Below, piece by piece: positions 24,370-33,265 of a stretch of DNA of 64,000 nucleotides (its first letter is position 1; each line of letters opens with the position of its first letter). Under the pieces are notes generated by a model. That model did not search any database. It saw only the letters and a program-made list of their open reading frames with translations, and was not told the DNA's origin. Origin of the DNA: Streptomyces alanosinicus (lineage in GTDB: Bacteria; Actinomycetota; Actinomycetes; Streptomycetales; Streptomycetaceae); assembly GCF_014650595.1 (NCBI RefSeq), contig NZ_BMVG01000034.1, positions 1 to 64,000 of the forward strand. Reading direction: 5' to 3'. Position numbers and translations under genes: made by a program.

Positions 24370-25172
24370 CGCTCCCCTCGTCTCTCACCGGCGACAACGC
24401 GGTCCTGCGGCTGACCTTCGACGGCCCGCTCGCCGTACTCACCCTGCACAGCCCGCCGTTGAACCTCTTCGACGAGGCCATGTGGACCGCGTGGAGGGAC
24501 GCGGTGGCATGGTTGGCAGCCCATCCGCCGCGGGCCCTGCTGGTGCGGGCGCAGGGTCGTGTCGTCAGCGCCGGTGTCGACGTGCGTGTCTTCGCCGAGC
24601 TCGACCCCAAGGACGCCGAATCCTTCTGGCGGAGCCGGCTGGGCATCACCCAGGCGCTGGAGGCGCTGCCCTGCCCCACCGTGTTCGCCGCGCACTCGCT
24701 GACGCTCACCGCCGCCTTCGAACTGGCCCTGGCCTGCGACCTCGTGGTCGCCACCCCGCAGGCCCGGTTCGGCCTGGTCGAGCGGAAGGTTGCGTTCACC
24801 CCGGCGATGGGCGGCACCCAGCGGCTCGCCGAGCGCGCCGGAGGGGCCCGGACCCGCGAACTCGTCATGACCGGCGACCTGTACCGCGGGTCCGTTCTGG
24901 CTGACTGGGGCGTGATCAACGCCCTCTTCCCGCCGGAGTCGTTCGACACCGACGCGCACTCCTACGCGATGCGTCTCGCCACCGGGCCCACCCGGGCGCA
25001 CCGGGCCACCAAGGAGGTCGTCCGCCGCTGCCTGGACGGCGGCGTCCCCGCAGCCGACGCCGCCTTGCCCGCCCTCGCCGCGGCGGTGACGGACACCGGC
25101 GACCACCGCCGCGCCGTCACCGCGTTCCTGACGGACGGTCCGGAACACACGACGGATTACCAAGGACACTGA
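24366..25172 (+). CDS. enoyl-CoA hydratase/isomerase (crotonase) family protein
   Basis: A 268-residue crotonase-fold enzyme. The oxyanion-hole region VSAGVDVRVF and the two segments carrying the family's catalytic glutamates, TAAFELALACDLV and RFGLVERKVAFTPAMGG, are present. Its ATG overlaps the KS stop by ATGA, so it is coupled to the KS. In this setting it could act on the ketosynthase product as a dehydratase or double-bond isomerase on acyl-ACP or acyl-CoA; crotonases catalyse many reactions and the exact one cannot be read. Last gene of the rightward transcript. Confidence 0.85.
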   Translation: MTLPSSLTGDNAVLRLTFDGPLAVLTLHSPPLNLFDEAMWTAWRDAVAWLAAHPPRALLVRAQGRVVSAGVDVRVFAELDPKDAESFWRSRLGITQALEALPCPTVFAAHSLTLTAAFELALACDLVVATPQARFGLVERKVAFTPAMGGTQRLAERAGGARTRELVMTGDLYRGSVLADWGVINALFPPESFDTDAHSYAMRLATGPTRAHRATKEVVRRCLDGGVPAADAALPALAAAVTDTGDHRRAVTAFLTDGPEHTTDYQGH

Positions 25173-25216
25173 CCAGTCCCCCACCGAGGAAGTCCCGCGC
25201 CCACAACTCTCGCTTG

Positions 25217-26086
25217 CTACTTGAGGCCGCTGAGGACGACGCCGCGGATGTAGTACTTCTGCAGCAGCACGAAGAGGATCAGGACCGGCAGGATGCTCAG
25301 GACGAGGCCGGCCATGACGATGGGCAGCGTGCTGGCCGGGTCGACGTAGTCCTGCAGGAGCTGGATGCCGACAGGCAGGGTCATCAGGTTCGGGTTGGCG
25401 GTCGCGACGAGCAGCGACCAGATGTACTCGTTCCAGGCGTCGACGAAGGTCAGCAGCCCGAGCGTCACCATGACCGGCATCGTCTGCGGCAGTACGATCC
25501 GCCACCACACGGTGAACTCGCCGGCTCCGTCGACGCGTGCGGCGTCGAGGACGTCGTCCGGGATCGAGACCATGAACTGGCGTGTGAGGAAGATCCCGAA
25601 GTTGTTGACGAGGAACGGCATGACGAGCGCCGCGATGCTGACGGTCAGGCCCGCGCCGCCGCGCCCGAGCAGGTTGTTGCCGCCCGCCAGCGGCCAGTGC
25701 ACCAGGATCAGGAAGTGCGGGATGAGGAAGAGGAACGGGGGGAACATCATCGTCGACAGCACCAGGCGGAAGAGGAAGTTCCGGCCGGGGAAGCGGAGTT
25801 TGGCGAGCGCATAGCCGGCGAGTGACGACGTGCACAGCACCGATGCGGTGATCACCGTGGTGGCGATGACACTGTTGCGGAAGAGCACCGGCAGGTCGAG
25901 CTGGTCGATCGCCGCCCGGTAGTTGGACAGGTCGAACGCCTTGGGCAGGAACCGGTACGGCAGCCTGCCGGACTCGCCGGGCCCCTTGAAGGACGTCATC
26001 ACCATGTCGAGGAACGGCACCACCGTGAGCACGGCGCCGGTCACGACGACGAGGCAGGACAACCACGGGAAACGGCGGCGGATCAT
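25217..26086 (-). CDS. sugar ABC transporter permease (inner membrane subunit 2)
   Basis: A 289-residue membrane protein with six hydrophobic segments and the binding-protein-dependent permease signature EFTVWWRIVLPQTMPV after DAARVDGAG, the EAA loop that contacts the ATPase. It belongs to the MalG/CUT1 group. The ATG at 26086 overlaps the stop of the partner permease by ATGA. The sugar is unknown. It converges with the crotonase gene; the 44-base gap between them shows no clear terminator. Confidence 0.92.
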   Translation of the reverse strand: MIRRRFPWLSCLVVVTGAVLTVVPFLDMVMTSFKGPGESGRLPYRFLPKAFDLSNYRAAIDQLDLPVLFRNSVIATTVITASVLCTSSLAGYALAKLRFPGRNFLFRLVLSTMMFPPFLFLIPHFLILVHWPLAGGNNLLGRGGAGLTVSIAALVMPFLVNNFGIFLTRQFMVSIPDDVLDAARVDGAGEFTVWWRIVLPQTMPVMVTLGLLTFVDAWNEYIWSLLVATANPNLMTLPVGIQLLQDYVDPASTLPIVMAGLVLSILPVLILFVLLQKYYIRGVVLSGLK

Positions 26087-27048
26087 GCGTCCTCCCCCTT
26101 GCGCCGGAAGATCCACAACTGTGCCAGGGTGACCATGAGGACCACCACGAACAGCACGAAGGCGGCGGCGCTCGCGGTGCCCCAGTCGCCGTACGAGAAG
26201 GCCTGCTGGTACATCTCCAGCGCGGCCACGTCGGTCGCGTCGCCCGGCCCGCCCTTGGTCATCACGATGATCAGCGCGAACGACTGCAGGCCGGTGAGGA
26301 ACTGGGTGATGCACACGAACAGCAGACAGGGCCGCAGCAGTGGCAGGGTGATGTCCCGGAAGACGACGACGGGCCCGGCGCCGTCGAGCGCGGCGGCCTC
26401 GTAGTACGAGGCGGGAACGGACTTCAGCCCGGCGGTCAGGACGAGGATCGCCGAACCGAACGACGCCCAGGCCTGTACGACCACGACCGAGGGCAGCGCG
26501 GTGTCCGGATCCTGCAGGAACGCCACCGAGCCGAGACCGAGGGTGTTGAGGGCGCCGTTGACCAGCCCGCCCGGCTCGTACATGTACTTCCATACGTTGC
26601 CGACGGCGACGACGGTCGTGACGATCGGCAGGAAGTACACGGTGCGCCACATCCCCTGGAATCGCAGCCTGTCGATGCAGGTGGCGACGAGCACCGAGCC
26701 GGTGAGCGCGAGGACCACGGTGCCCAGGGCGAACAGCAGCGTGTGGGTGAGGACCGGCACCAGGAACGTCGATCCGTCCGCGAAGAGGCGGGTGAAGTTG
26801 TCCAGGCCGACGGGACGGATGCCGCCCAGGTCGAACCCGGCCCAGTGGGACATCGACAGCAGCAGCGCGAACCCGAGCGGCAGGATCAGGAAGACGGCGA
26901 AGAAGAGCAGCGTCGGCGCCAGGAAGAGACAGGCGACGACGGTCTGGTGGCGACGGTGCCGGGTCCCCCCGCGACGGCCGGCGACCGGCCCGGCGGACCG
27001 CTGGCTCTGTGCCCGCTCAGTCGTCGCCGGGGACGGGGCGTTCACCAT
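26083..27048 (-). CDS. sugar ABC transporter permease (inner membrane subunit 1)
   Basis: A 321-residue MalF/CUT1-type permease with a basic cytosolic N-terminus of about 35 residues, then six membrane segments starting VVACLFLAPTLLFFAVFLIL, and the EAA loop YYEAAALDGAGPVVVFRDITLP. It would form the channel with the next gene's product. Start at 27048, overlapping the binding-protein gene by seven bases. No ATPase gene lies in the operon, as is common in Streptomyces where MsiK energises many sugar importers. Confidence 0.92.
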   Translation of the reverse strand: MVNAPSPATTERAQSQRSAGPVAGRRGGTRHRRHQTVVACLFLAPTLLFFAVFLILPLGFALLLSMSHWAGFDLGGIRPVGLDNFTRLFADGSTFLVPVLTHTLLFALGTVVLALTGSVLVATCIDRLRFQGMWRTVYFLPIVTTVVAVGNVWKYMYEPGGLVNGALNTLGLGSVAFLQDPDTALPSVVVVQAWASFGSAILVLTAGLKSVPASYYEAAALDGAGPVVVFRDITLPLLRPCLLFVCITQFLTGLQSFALIIVMTKGGPGDATDVAALEMYQQAFSYGDWGTASAAAFVLFVVVLMVTLAQLWIFRRKGEDA

Positions 27049-28382
27049 GGGCGCGACATCTCCTGATCAACCTGACGACGGGTGGAGCGCAGCGCCGCGT
27101 CGACCGACTGCTGGCCGGTCCACAATGCCTCGATGTTCTTGCGCAGCAGCGACTTGGCCTGCTGTGCGCCCGGCACATCGGGCTCCGGCACCGCGTACCC
27201 GAGCGCGTCCAGGAACGGGCGCAGGTTCGGATCGCCTTCCTTGCCCAGCAGGGTGCGCATGTCGTCGGCGCGGCCGGTCATGGAGCCGGCCGACACCTGC
27301 AGGGTGCTCATCCGGGTCGCCGTCGCGCCCTTCTCCGCGCTCTGTACGCTCATCTTCTCGGCGTTGAGCCAGCGTAGGAACTCCCAGGCCTCGCGCGGGT
27401 ACGCACTGGCCGTGTCGACCCCCAGCATGAACCCGGTGGAGAGCGTGGCGCGCTTGTCGTCCGCCTCGGGCACAGGCACGGGCGCGACGCCGACATCTCC
27501 GTAGTTCTTGCCCATCAGGGCCTTGAGGCTGGCGGTCCACCAGCCTGCGCTGATCACCATGGCCACCTGCCCGGACGGGAAGGCCTGGTAGACGTTGACG
27601 CCCGGGGCGCTCGCACCGTTGACGACGAGGCGGTGCTCCAGATCGAACACGGCTCGGCCGGCCGGCGAGTCGATGGCGGTGCTCCTGCCGTCCGCGGAGA
27701 CGAACCTTCCGCCGGCGGCGTTGAGCAGGGCGAGCGTCTGGCCGACGGTGGTGGAGTCGTCGTAGGTCGACAGCCCGAACCCCTGGACCAGCGTGTTGCC
27801 GTACCGGTCCCGTTCGGTGGTGCGGTACGCCGTCTCCTCCAGCTCCCGCCAGGTGCGCGGCGGGCGATCGATGCCGGCGGCGCGCAGCAGCCGCTTGTTG
27901 TAGTAGAGGGCGTAGGTCTGCACCTCGGTGGGATAGCCGTAGACCTTGCCCCCCACCGACGCGGAGCCGACCGCCGCCTCGCCGTACCCGCGAGTGATGT
28001 CCTCGGCATGCTCGGACGGAGCGGGCCGCAGGACGCCGGCCTGGACGAGCTGGCCGTTCCACAGGCAGTACGGGTGGAGGATGTCGGCACCCTGGCCCGC
28101 GGCCTGCCGCACCATGAACGTGGTCAGCAGGTCAGCGAACGCGACGGCCCTCGTGCGTACCTTGACCCGGTCATGAGTGGCGTTCCACTCGTCGACCGGG
28201 CCCTGCAGGGCCCTCTTGAGCACCCCGCTCGCGTAGTGGGAGAGCAGGGTGAGGACGATCGGGTCCCCGGGCCGCCCGGTGCCCTGACGTGGTGCGGCGC
28301 ATCCGGTGGCGAGCAGCGCCAAGGGGAGCGCGCGCACGAAGTGACGGCGGCTCAGGGTGCCGGCGCGGCGTGACGGGGTCAT
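27042..28382 (-). CDS. extracellular sugar-binding lipoprotein of an ABC importer
   Basis: A 446-residue solute-binding protein of the MalE/CUT1 type. The N-terminus has SRRHFVRALPLALLATGCA: a twin-arginine export signal ending in a lipobox, so the mature protein is anchored by Cys28. The body shows family features such as GKVYGYPTEVQTYALYYN and PSGQVAMVISAGWW. The ATG at 28382 overlaps the stop of the upstream GNAT gene. Ligand unknown. With the two downstream permeases it makes a complete importer apart from the ATPase. Confidence 0.9.
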   Translation of the reverse strand: MTPSRRAGTLSRRHFVRALPLALLATGCAAPRQGTGRPGDPIVLTLLSHYASGVLKRALQGPVDEWNATHDRVKVRTRAVAFADLLTTFMVRQAAGQGADILHPYCLWNGQLVQAGVLRPAPSEHAEDITRGYGEAAVGSASVGGKVYGYPTEVQTYALYYNKRLLRAAGIDRPPRTWRELEETAYRTTERDRYGNTLVQGFGLSTYDDSTTVGQTLALLNAAGGRFVSADGRSTAIDSPAGRAVFDLEHRLVVNGASAPGVNVYQAFPSGQVAMVISAGWWTASLKALMGKNYGDVGVAPVPVPEADDKRATLSTGFMLGVDTASAYPREAWEFLRWLNAEKMSVQSAEKGATATRMSTLQVSAGSMTGRADDMRTLLGKEGDPNLRPFLDALGYAVPEPDVPGAQQAKSLLRKNIEALWTGQQSVDAALRSTRRQVDQEMSRPW

Positions 28383-29359
28383 CGGGCGGCCTCCCGGCGC
28401 ATCACGCGGAACAGCCTGGTGGTGGTGAAACCGGCCTCGCGGTACAGGCGGCCCGCCGGGGACTGCTTGGTGGTCCACAGGAACCATGCGGAGTGCGCTC
28501 CGCGCGCCCGCATCCGTTCCAGGACCAGGTGGAGCAGGATCTTGCCAAGCCCGGTGCCGCGCATCTCCTCCAGCACGCCGAACGGGCCGAACCGCTCGTC
28601 CGCCGACTCGTACGCGCCGTGCATCGCCCAGCCGACCAGGCGGCCGGAAGGGTCCTGGGCGATGACGATCCGGTCGACCGGCGTGCCCGTGACCAGACAC
28701 TCCCGGATAGCGTGGGCCCAGTCCGGCGTGAAGTGGCCCCCGGCGAGCGCGACAAGTGGCACCAGGTCGTCGTCGGACGGGGTCGCGAACCGGTAGCCCC
28801 GCGCGGTCAGTTCGGCCAACCGGCGCGCGACATCCTCCGGGAAGCGGTAACCGACCAGGCCGCGGTCCATCGCCGCTGCCTCGTACAGGGTGCGGAAGTC
28901 CAGGGACTCAAGGAGGCCGGCCGCTTCCGGGTACGTCTCGGCGTCCAGGCCGGGGAGGATGTAGTTCGGGGTGTACGAAGAGAAGTCCACCCGCATCCGG
29001 CCGTGGCGGTGCAGCCAGTCGAGGGCGTCGGTCAGCAGCCGACGGCCGAGGCCGCGCCCGCGGGCGGCCGGGTCGACGAAGAAGAACGGGATCCAGCCCT
29101 GCTCCGGCTCCCGGTCGGTGCCGGTCATCGGCGTCAGACGGCGGACCGCGTAGGCGGCGCCGACGACACGGTCACCGACGACGGCGACCCGAAGTCCCTC
29201 CGGATCGAAGTTGGCGTCGAGCAGCACCAGGGAGCGGAAACGGTGCGGGGTGATGGGGTCGGCCGGTGCACTGCGGTGCCACGCCTGCACCAACTGTGGG
29301 CCGTCTCCGACCCGAAATCCACGAATCCCGGCCCGGGATCTCACCGTGTGATCGGTCAT
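28379..29359 (-). CDS. GNAT acetyltransferase with two tandem GNAT-like domains
   Basis: A 326-residue protein. The first domain contains the acetyl-CoA loop FVDPAARGRGLGRRLL (residues about 93-108), and the second has GVLEEMRGTGLGKILL (about 262-277) after a DRIVIAQDPSGRLVGWA strand, so both halves look like GNAT folds. It is the first gene of the sugar-importer operon and overlaps the binding-protein gene by ATGA, suggesting a role linked to the imported compound, perhaps amino-sugar acetylation (inference). ATG at 29359 preferred because GGAAGGA lies about 12 bases upstream; the ATG at 29380 has no ribosome site. Confidence 0.82.
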   Translation of the reverse strand: MTDHTVRSRAGIRGFRVGDGPQLVQAWHRSAPADPITPHRFRSLVLLDANFDPEGLRVAVVGDRVVGAAYAVRRLTPMTGTDREPEQGWIPFFFVDPAARGRGLGRRLLTDALDWLHRHGRMRVDFSSYTPNYILPGLDAETYPEAAGLLESLDFRTLYEAAAMDRGLVGYRFPEDVARRLAELTARGYRFATPSDDDLVPLVALAGGHFTPDWAHAIRECLVTGTPVDRIVIAQDPSGRLVGWAMHGAYESADERFGPFGVLEEMRGTGLGKILLHLVLERMRARGAHSAWFLWTTKQSPAGRLYREAGFTTTRLFRVMRREAAR

Positions 29360-29709
29360 CAACAGGGTTCGTCCTTCCATACGCAGACCGCCGGCGGCGT
29401 CGAACGTCGCCCGCAGCTCAGCCTCGGTCTGGTGCGGGTGCGCTGCACCGCGGCGGTCAGCATGCGGTCTGCGGCGGCGGGTTGGGCGAGGTGGGTGAGA
29501 TGGATGGGGTGGGTGAGATGGGTGAGGTGGCCCGCCATCGCGCTCGCGTGCGGTCCTGCGCCGTCCGTCTAACCGATCTCGTCGGCCGCGGGGCGCGGGC
29601 GCATGCGCTCATCTCTCTCGATCCGCGGGGTCTGATGGTCAAGACGGGGTCTGATGGTCAAGACAGGTAGCGGTTCTTACGTTCCGGTGTCCGCCGGGCT
29701 GGAGTTGTG
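29360..29709. other. repeat-containing intergenic stretch
   Basis: 350 bases upstream of the GNAT-importer operon. It contains a degenerate GT/GA-rich tandem array at 29481-29530 built on GTGGGTGAGATGG, and a 19-base exact duplication at 29627-29664. No gene is supported; short frames here are arginine-rich and lack ribosome sites. The operon promoter should lie at its left end but is not obvious. Confidence 0.5.
29627..29664. repeat. exact 19-bp tandem duplication
   Basis: GGGGTCTGATGGTCAAGAC occurs twice head to tail at 29627-29645 and 29646-29664. It lies between the start of the GNAT gene and the end of the HisA-like gene. Confidence 0.9.
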
Positions 29710-30534
29710 TCACCCGAATGGCGGGTGGGAGTTCACCGTGCTGGTGGCCACGCGGGCCAGTGCCTGGGAGAGAGTGAAAGAACCGGAGTACAGGGCTCGG
29801 CCGATGAGAGCGCCGTCGACTCCGTGCGGGGCCAGCGCGGCGACCGCCCACAGGTCGTCCAGGGTGGCGATGCCACCGGCGGCCAGCACGCCGGCGTCAG
29901 TCCGGCCGCATACCTCACTGAACAACTCCAAGTTGGGGGTGGAGAGGCTACCTTCCCGGCTGACGTCGGTGACCACGTAGCGGGAGCAGCCGGCACGATC
30001 GAGCACGGTGAGGGTCTGCCACAGGTCTCCGGCGTCCGTGCCCCGCCCCGGCCCGGCCAGGCGCGGGCCGCGGTCGGTCAGGCGGACGGGCAGGCTGACG
30101 CCGATCCGCTCACCGTGCCGGGCGATCACCTCGGCGCACCAGGGGAGGTTGGTCAGGGCGCTGCGGCCGAGGTTGAAGCGGGCGCATCCGGTGGAGAGCA
30201 CCTGCTCAAGGACGCTCTCCTCGTTGACTCCGGCTCTGCACATCAGCTGGACGTCGACGCTGACAGCCTCGATAACGCGCCGGGCTTGCCCGAGGTCGAA
30301 GCCCCCGTCGTCCTCTTCCGCCATCACCAGATGCAGCCACGTGGCGCCCTGCTCCTGAAAGGCCAGCGCGGCCTCGACCGGATCGCTCCGGTCGAGTTCG
30401 GCTATGTGACCATCTCCGACCAGGTGCACCACCCGGCCACCGGCCACATGCACCGAGGGAAAGAGCTCGAACCGTGTGCCGGCATCGGCCCCCTGCGCGC
30501 CGACCGGAGCCTGCGAAATCCGTGGCACCCACAC
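29710..30534 (-). CDS. HisA/PriA-like TIM-barrel protein lacking the first catalytic Asp
   Basis: A 274-residue paralogue of phosphoribosyl isomerase. Conserved are TDVSREGSLSTPNLELF with Asp190, the phosphate loops AAGGIATLDDL and GALIGRALYSG, and TDAGDLWQTLTVLDRAGCSR. The N-terminal strand reads FELFPSVHV where HisA and PriA have an Asp after P-A-V/I; His29 replaces that general acid/base. Isomerase activity on ProFAR or PRA is therefore doubtful, and no other his or trp genes are near. A GTG at 30534 follows GGGAGG by six bases; the start of the longer frame is not supported. Confidence 0.75.
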   Translation of the reverse strand: MWVPRISQAPVGAQGADAGTRFELFPSVHVAGGRVVHLVGDGHIAELDRSDPVEAALAFQEQGATWLHLVMAEEDDGGFDLGQARRVIEAVSVDVQLMCRAGVNEESVLEQVLSTGCARFNLGRSALTNLPWCAEVIARHGERIGVSLPVRLTDRGPRLAGPGRGTDAGDLWQTLTVLDRAGCSRYVVTDVSREGSLSTPNLELFSEVCGRTDAGVLAAGGIATLDDLWAVAALAPHGVDGALIGRALYSGSFTLSQALARVATSTVNSHPPFG

Positions 30535-30676
30535 CACCGTCCCTCCCGAACCACGCCGAAGAACCCCACCCACTCCGGCAGCACAGTAAGGACGCTGCAC
30601 CTCAGCCGTATACAGCACGAACCCGCCATGCTGACGACAACACTCACTGGCGGCTGCCCTCCCGGCATACGGGTGG

Positions 30677-31096
30677 TCAGCGTGGCCGTTGCCGGGTAAA
30701 CCGTAGGTGTCGTCGTTCGGCCAGTTCCTCCACGCCGACCACGGTCAGGACCGGCGTAGCCGGCGGCGCGAACATGGTCACCACCAGCTGCGACTGCGCG
30801 TCCGGAAGGTTGTTGGCGCCCTGGTAGTGGATCACGTCGCCCCCGGGTTCGAACAGGGCGTCGCCGGCTTTGAGCACCCGCGGCGGCTGCCCCTCCAGCT
30901 CGAAGAGGATCTCGCCCTGGGTCACGTAGCCGAAGAGCGGCCCGGGGTGCCGGTGCGGCGGCGCGCCGGGGTCACCGGGCGGCAGAGTGACCCGGATGGT
31001 CCTGGCCTCGGCGCCGGCCGGGATCCGGGCCGCTGCTTCCGGCGGGGTCGTGATCACCTCAACGCCCGCGGGCAGATGTGTGTGCTCCGTACTCAT
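30677..31096 (-). CDS. cupin-domain protein
   Basis: A 139-residue single-domain cupin. The first metal-site motif is PPHRHPGPLFGYVTQGEILFE (residues about 46-66, trimmed family pattern G-x5-HxH-x4-E with Gly and Glu in place), and the second is GDALFEPGGDVIHYQGAN. Such proteins bind a metal and act as small dioxygenases, isomerases or sensors; nothing here decides between them. ATG at 31096 with GGAGG five bases upstream; a TTG further out has no such site. No signal peptide. Confidence 0.85.
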   Translation of the reverse strand: MSTEHTHLPAGVEVITTPPEAAARIPAGAEARTIRVTLPPGDPGAPPHRHPGPLFGYVTQGEILFELEGQPPRVLKAGDALFEPGGDVIHYQGANNLPDAQSQLVVTMFAPPATPVLTVVGVEELAERRHLRFTRQRPR

Positions 31097-31230
31097 GTGT
31101 TCCTCCAAACAGGGACTGTCTCCAGCGAAGACAAGACAGCCTCCCCGTTTGTGACAGCCCTGCGCCTCTGACAGCCCTGCGCCGCGAACCGCTCCAGGGC
31201 CGCCACACTGTCACGGCGCGATACGGGGCC

Positions 31231-32184
31231 TCAGCTTGCTCTCTGAGATCGACGGCGACGGTCGTCGTACCGGTCCTCGATGACCACAGCCACAGGGGCA
31301 GGGGGTGGGAGGGTGGGAGGACCCACCGTGCCTTGCACGAATCGCCGAAGGTGCGCACGCACGGTGTCGGGCTGCTCCAACCAGGGTTCGTGCCCAGCGC
31401 CCTCGATCCGCGTCATCGGAAGAGCGAGCCGGAGCGCGAGTGATTCGAGTGCCGACACGGGGCGGGGATCTTCGGCCCCGCCGAGGAGCTCCGCTCGCGT
31501 GGGCAGGCACGCGTGCAGCTCTGCGAGATGTTCATCGAGCGGGTCCGCGCGTCCTTCCCTGCCGAGCTCACCGTTCATAGCCCAGTTGACCGGGCGACGC
31601 CGCCGGGCGGCCTGCGCGGCCCAGTGCCACCCGCGTTCGGGACCGGCGTGGTCGGTGAACCAGGCCAGCGTGAGCAACTCGACTTCCTGCTCCTCCGTAC
31701 GGCGCGGCAACTCCTCCAATTCGCGGAGCCGCTCCCGCTGCGCCGCGGACATGCGGTGGTCGCGCTCCGCTCGGTACCCGGTACGCCACTCACCGACGAA
31801 CGGCCCGCACATCAGCAGCATCGCGGCAACCCGGTCAGAGTGCCTCAGGCAGAACCGGCTCGCCAGGTCGGCGCCATAGGAGTGCCCCATCAGCACGGCC
31901 TCGGACACGTCCCATGCGTCGAGCAGCTCGGCGAGATCGTCGGCATGCCGGGCGAGGGAATGGCGGCCCTCCCACGGGGATCGGCCGGTGCCACGCTGGT
32001 CGTACCGGTACACGGGCGCGAGGTCCGCGACCATGGGGGCGACATCGCCCAGGTAATCCGGCAACCCCGGACCGCCATGAAGCATGACCACGGGCAGCTG
32101 CCGAGTCGTGTCCCCCAACGCCACCCAACGTAACTGCGCCCCGTCGCTCATCGACGCGAGGCCCTGCGTCTCCATCAAGGTCAC
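31231..32184 (-). CDS. alpha/beta hydrolase of the prolyl aminopeptidase-like group
   Basis: A 317-residue hydrolase. MLHGGPGLPDYLG holds the oxyanion-hole HGGPG, YDQRGTGRS is typical of proline iminopeptidases, the nucleophile Ser lies in MGHSYGADLA (about residue 102), and the C-terminal RIEGAGHEPWLEQP supplies the catalytic His. A variable helical cap follows the nucleophile. Proline iminopeptidases release N-terminal proline, but many relatives are esterases or epoxide hydrolases. The last 30 residues are a basic tail of low complexity. It stands alone, with 128 bases of unannotated sequence upstream. Confidence 0.85.
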   Translation of the reverse strand: MTLMETQGLASMSDGAQLRWVALGDTTRQLPVVMLHGGPGLPDYLGDVAPMVADLAPVYRYDQRGTGRSPWEGRHSLARHADDLAELLDAWDVSEAVLMGHSYGADLASRFCLRHSDRVAAMLLMCGPFVGEWRTGYRAERDHRMSAAQRERLRELEELPRRTEEQEVELLTLAWFTDHAGPERGWHWAAQAARRRRPVNWAMNGELGREGRADPLDEHLAELHACLPTRAELLGGAEDPRPVSALESLALRLALPMTRIEGAGHEPWLEQPDTVRAHLRRFVQGTVGPPTLPPPAPVAVVIEDRYDDRRRRSQRAS

Positions 32185-32313
32185 CGCGGAGAACCTACCG
32201 GTGTCGCCGAAGCTCCGCCAATAGGCGTATGAAGCGGTTGCGGACGAGCGTTTCCAGGGGTCGAGGGCTACGGCAGCGAGGTCGGCCAGGCTGCGTTTGA
32301 CGCGCCGCCGGGG

Positions 32314-33265
32314 TCAGGCCGGATCTTTTGTCGATGCCTCGAAATGCCTGCCCAGCATGGACATCGCGGTACGCATGACAGGGTCGTCGGAGGCCCTGGC
32401 CCGCCGCCACACATCCCTGCCGACGGGAGGGAAATCGACCGCCGGTGGTGTTTCAGCGATGACAAAATCAACAGTGTCCCGGCATGTTCTTCGGACAGCG
32501 CGATACAGCACGGTCTCCCGCCCGAAATCGTTCATCCACCGCAGACCTTCACTCATGTTGTATTGCAAGGCGGAAACCGAGAGGTGTGTACAGCCCTCCG
32601 GTTCCTCACCGAACCGCCCGACCAGGACGTCCTTGTTGAGTCCGTGAAGTGCCTGTACGGATTTCACCCACCCCTCCAACTCCACCTCGACCCACCCCGT
32701 CGACTTCAACGGGTAGGCACGCGCCATCTGGTGGCTCGCCTCGGAGAAGAGATGACGCCTCACGACGGGATGGCAGTAGGCGCCCGTGTGATAAGCGCCG
32801 ATGTCCTTGCGCTGCACGTCATACAGGGCATGCACCATTGTCACGGCATAGGACATCCGCAGGTGAGCCACCCCCGCCTCGTCCAACTGGCCCGAGCCTC
32901 TGAGGCCAATCCATTGGGCGTCCAACGCCCAATGGGTGCCCATAAGATCGGCGGGAGATCTCGGCCCGTGCGAACAGGTCCTCCAACTCCGCCAGACCGA
33001 GCGGGACCACTATTACGTACTCCCCCTCACTCACCTCCTTCGTCCTGCAGGTGAAGAAGGGCGAGTTCACCAACTCCAGTCGCGTGCGGACCCCGGTCCT
33101 GTTGTCGCCTTCGCTCAGCCACGCGCGCGAGAAGAGTAAGGTGCCCGTGCATATCTGGGACAGGCGGTCCCGGAGAAAGGGAGGATAGTCCTCGCTCGTG
33201 ACGGCTCCTCCGGTTGCCGCTACGAACTCATCCGCAAGCAAGTGACTACGGCCCTCACTCGTCAC
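32314..33265 (-). pseudogene. hypothetical protein gene split by a frameshift
   Basis: Two overlapping reading frames look like one protein of about 315 residues. The first runs from GTG 33265 (SEGRSHLLADEFVAATGG) to LAELEDLFARAEISRRS and then reads into out-of-frame Gly/Arg-rich sequence until 32819. The second takes over near 32943 (GTHWALDAQWIGLRGSG) and continues protein-like to 32314. A one-base change around 32940 would fuse them. The GTG start overlaps the end of the upstream broken gene (GTGACGAGTGA), so the two were an operon. Family unknown. A sequencing error or two coupled genes are alternatives. Confidence 0.5.

Noticed and set aside
7691..25172. Direct assignment of the cluster to butirosin, guadinomine or ishigamide pathways
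   Set aside because: Only parts match each: there are no aminoglycoside core genes, no large modular synthase and no complete polyene set. Shared enzyme families do not define the product.
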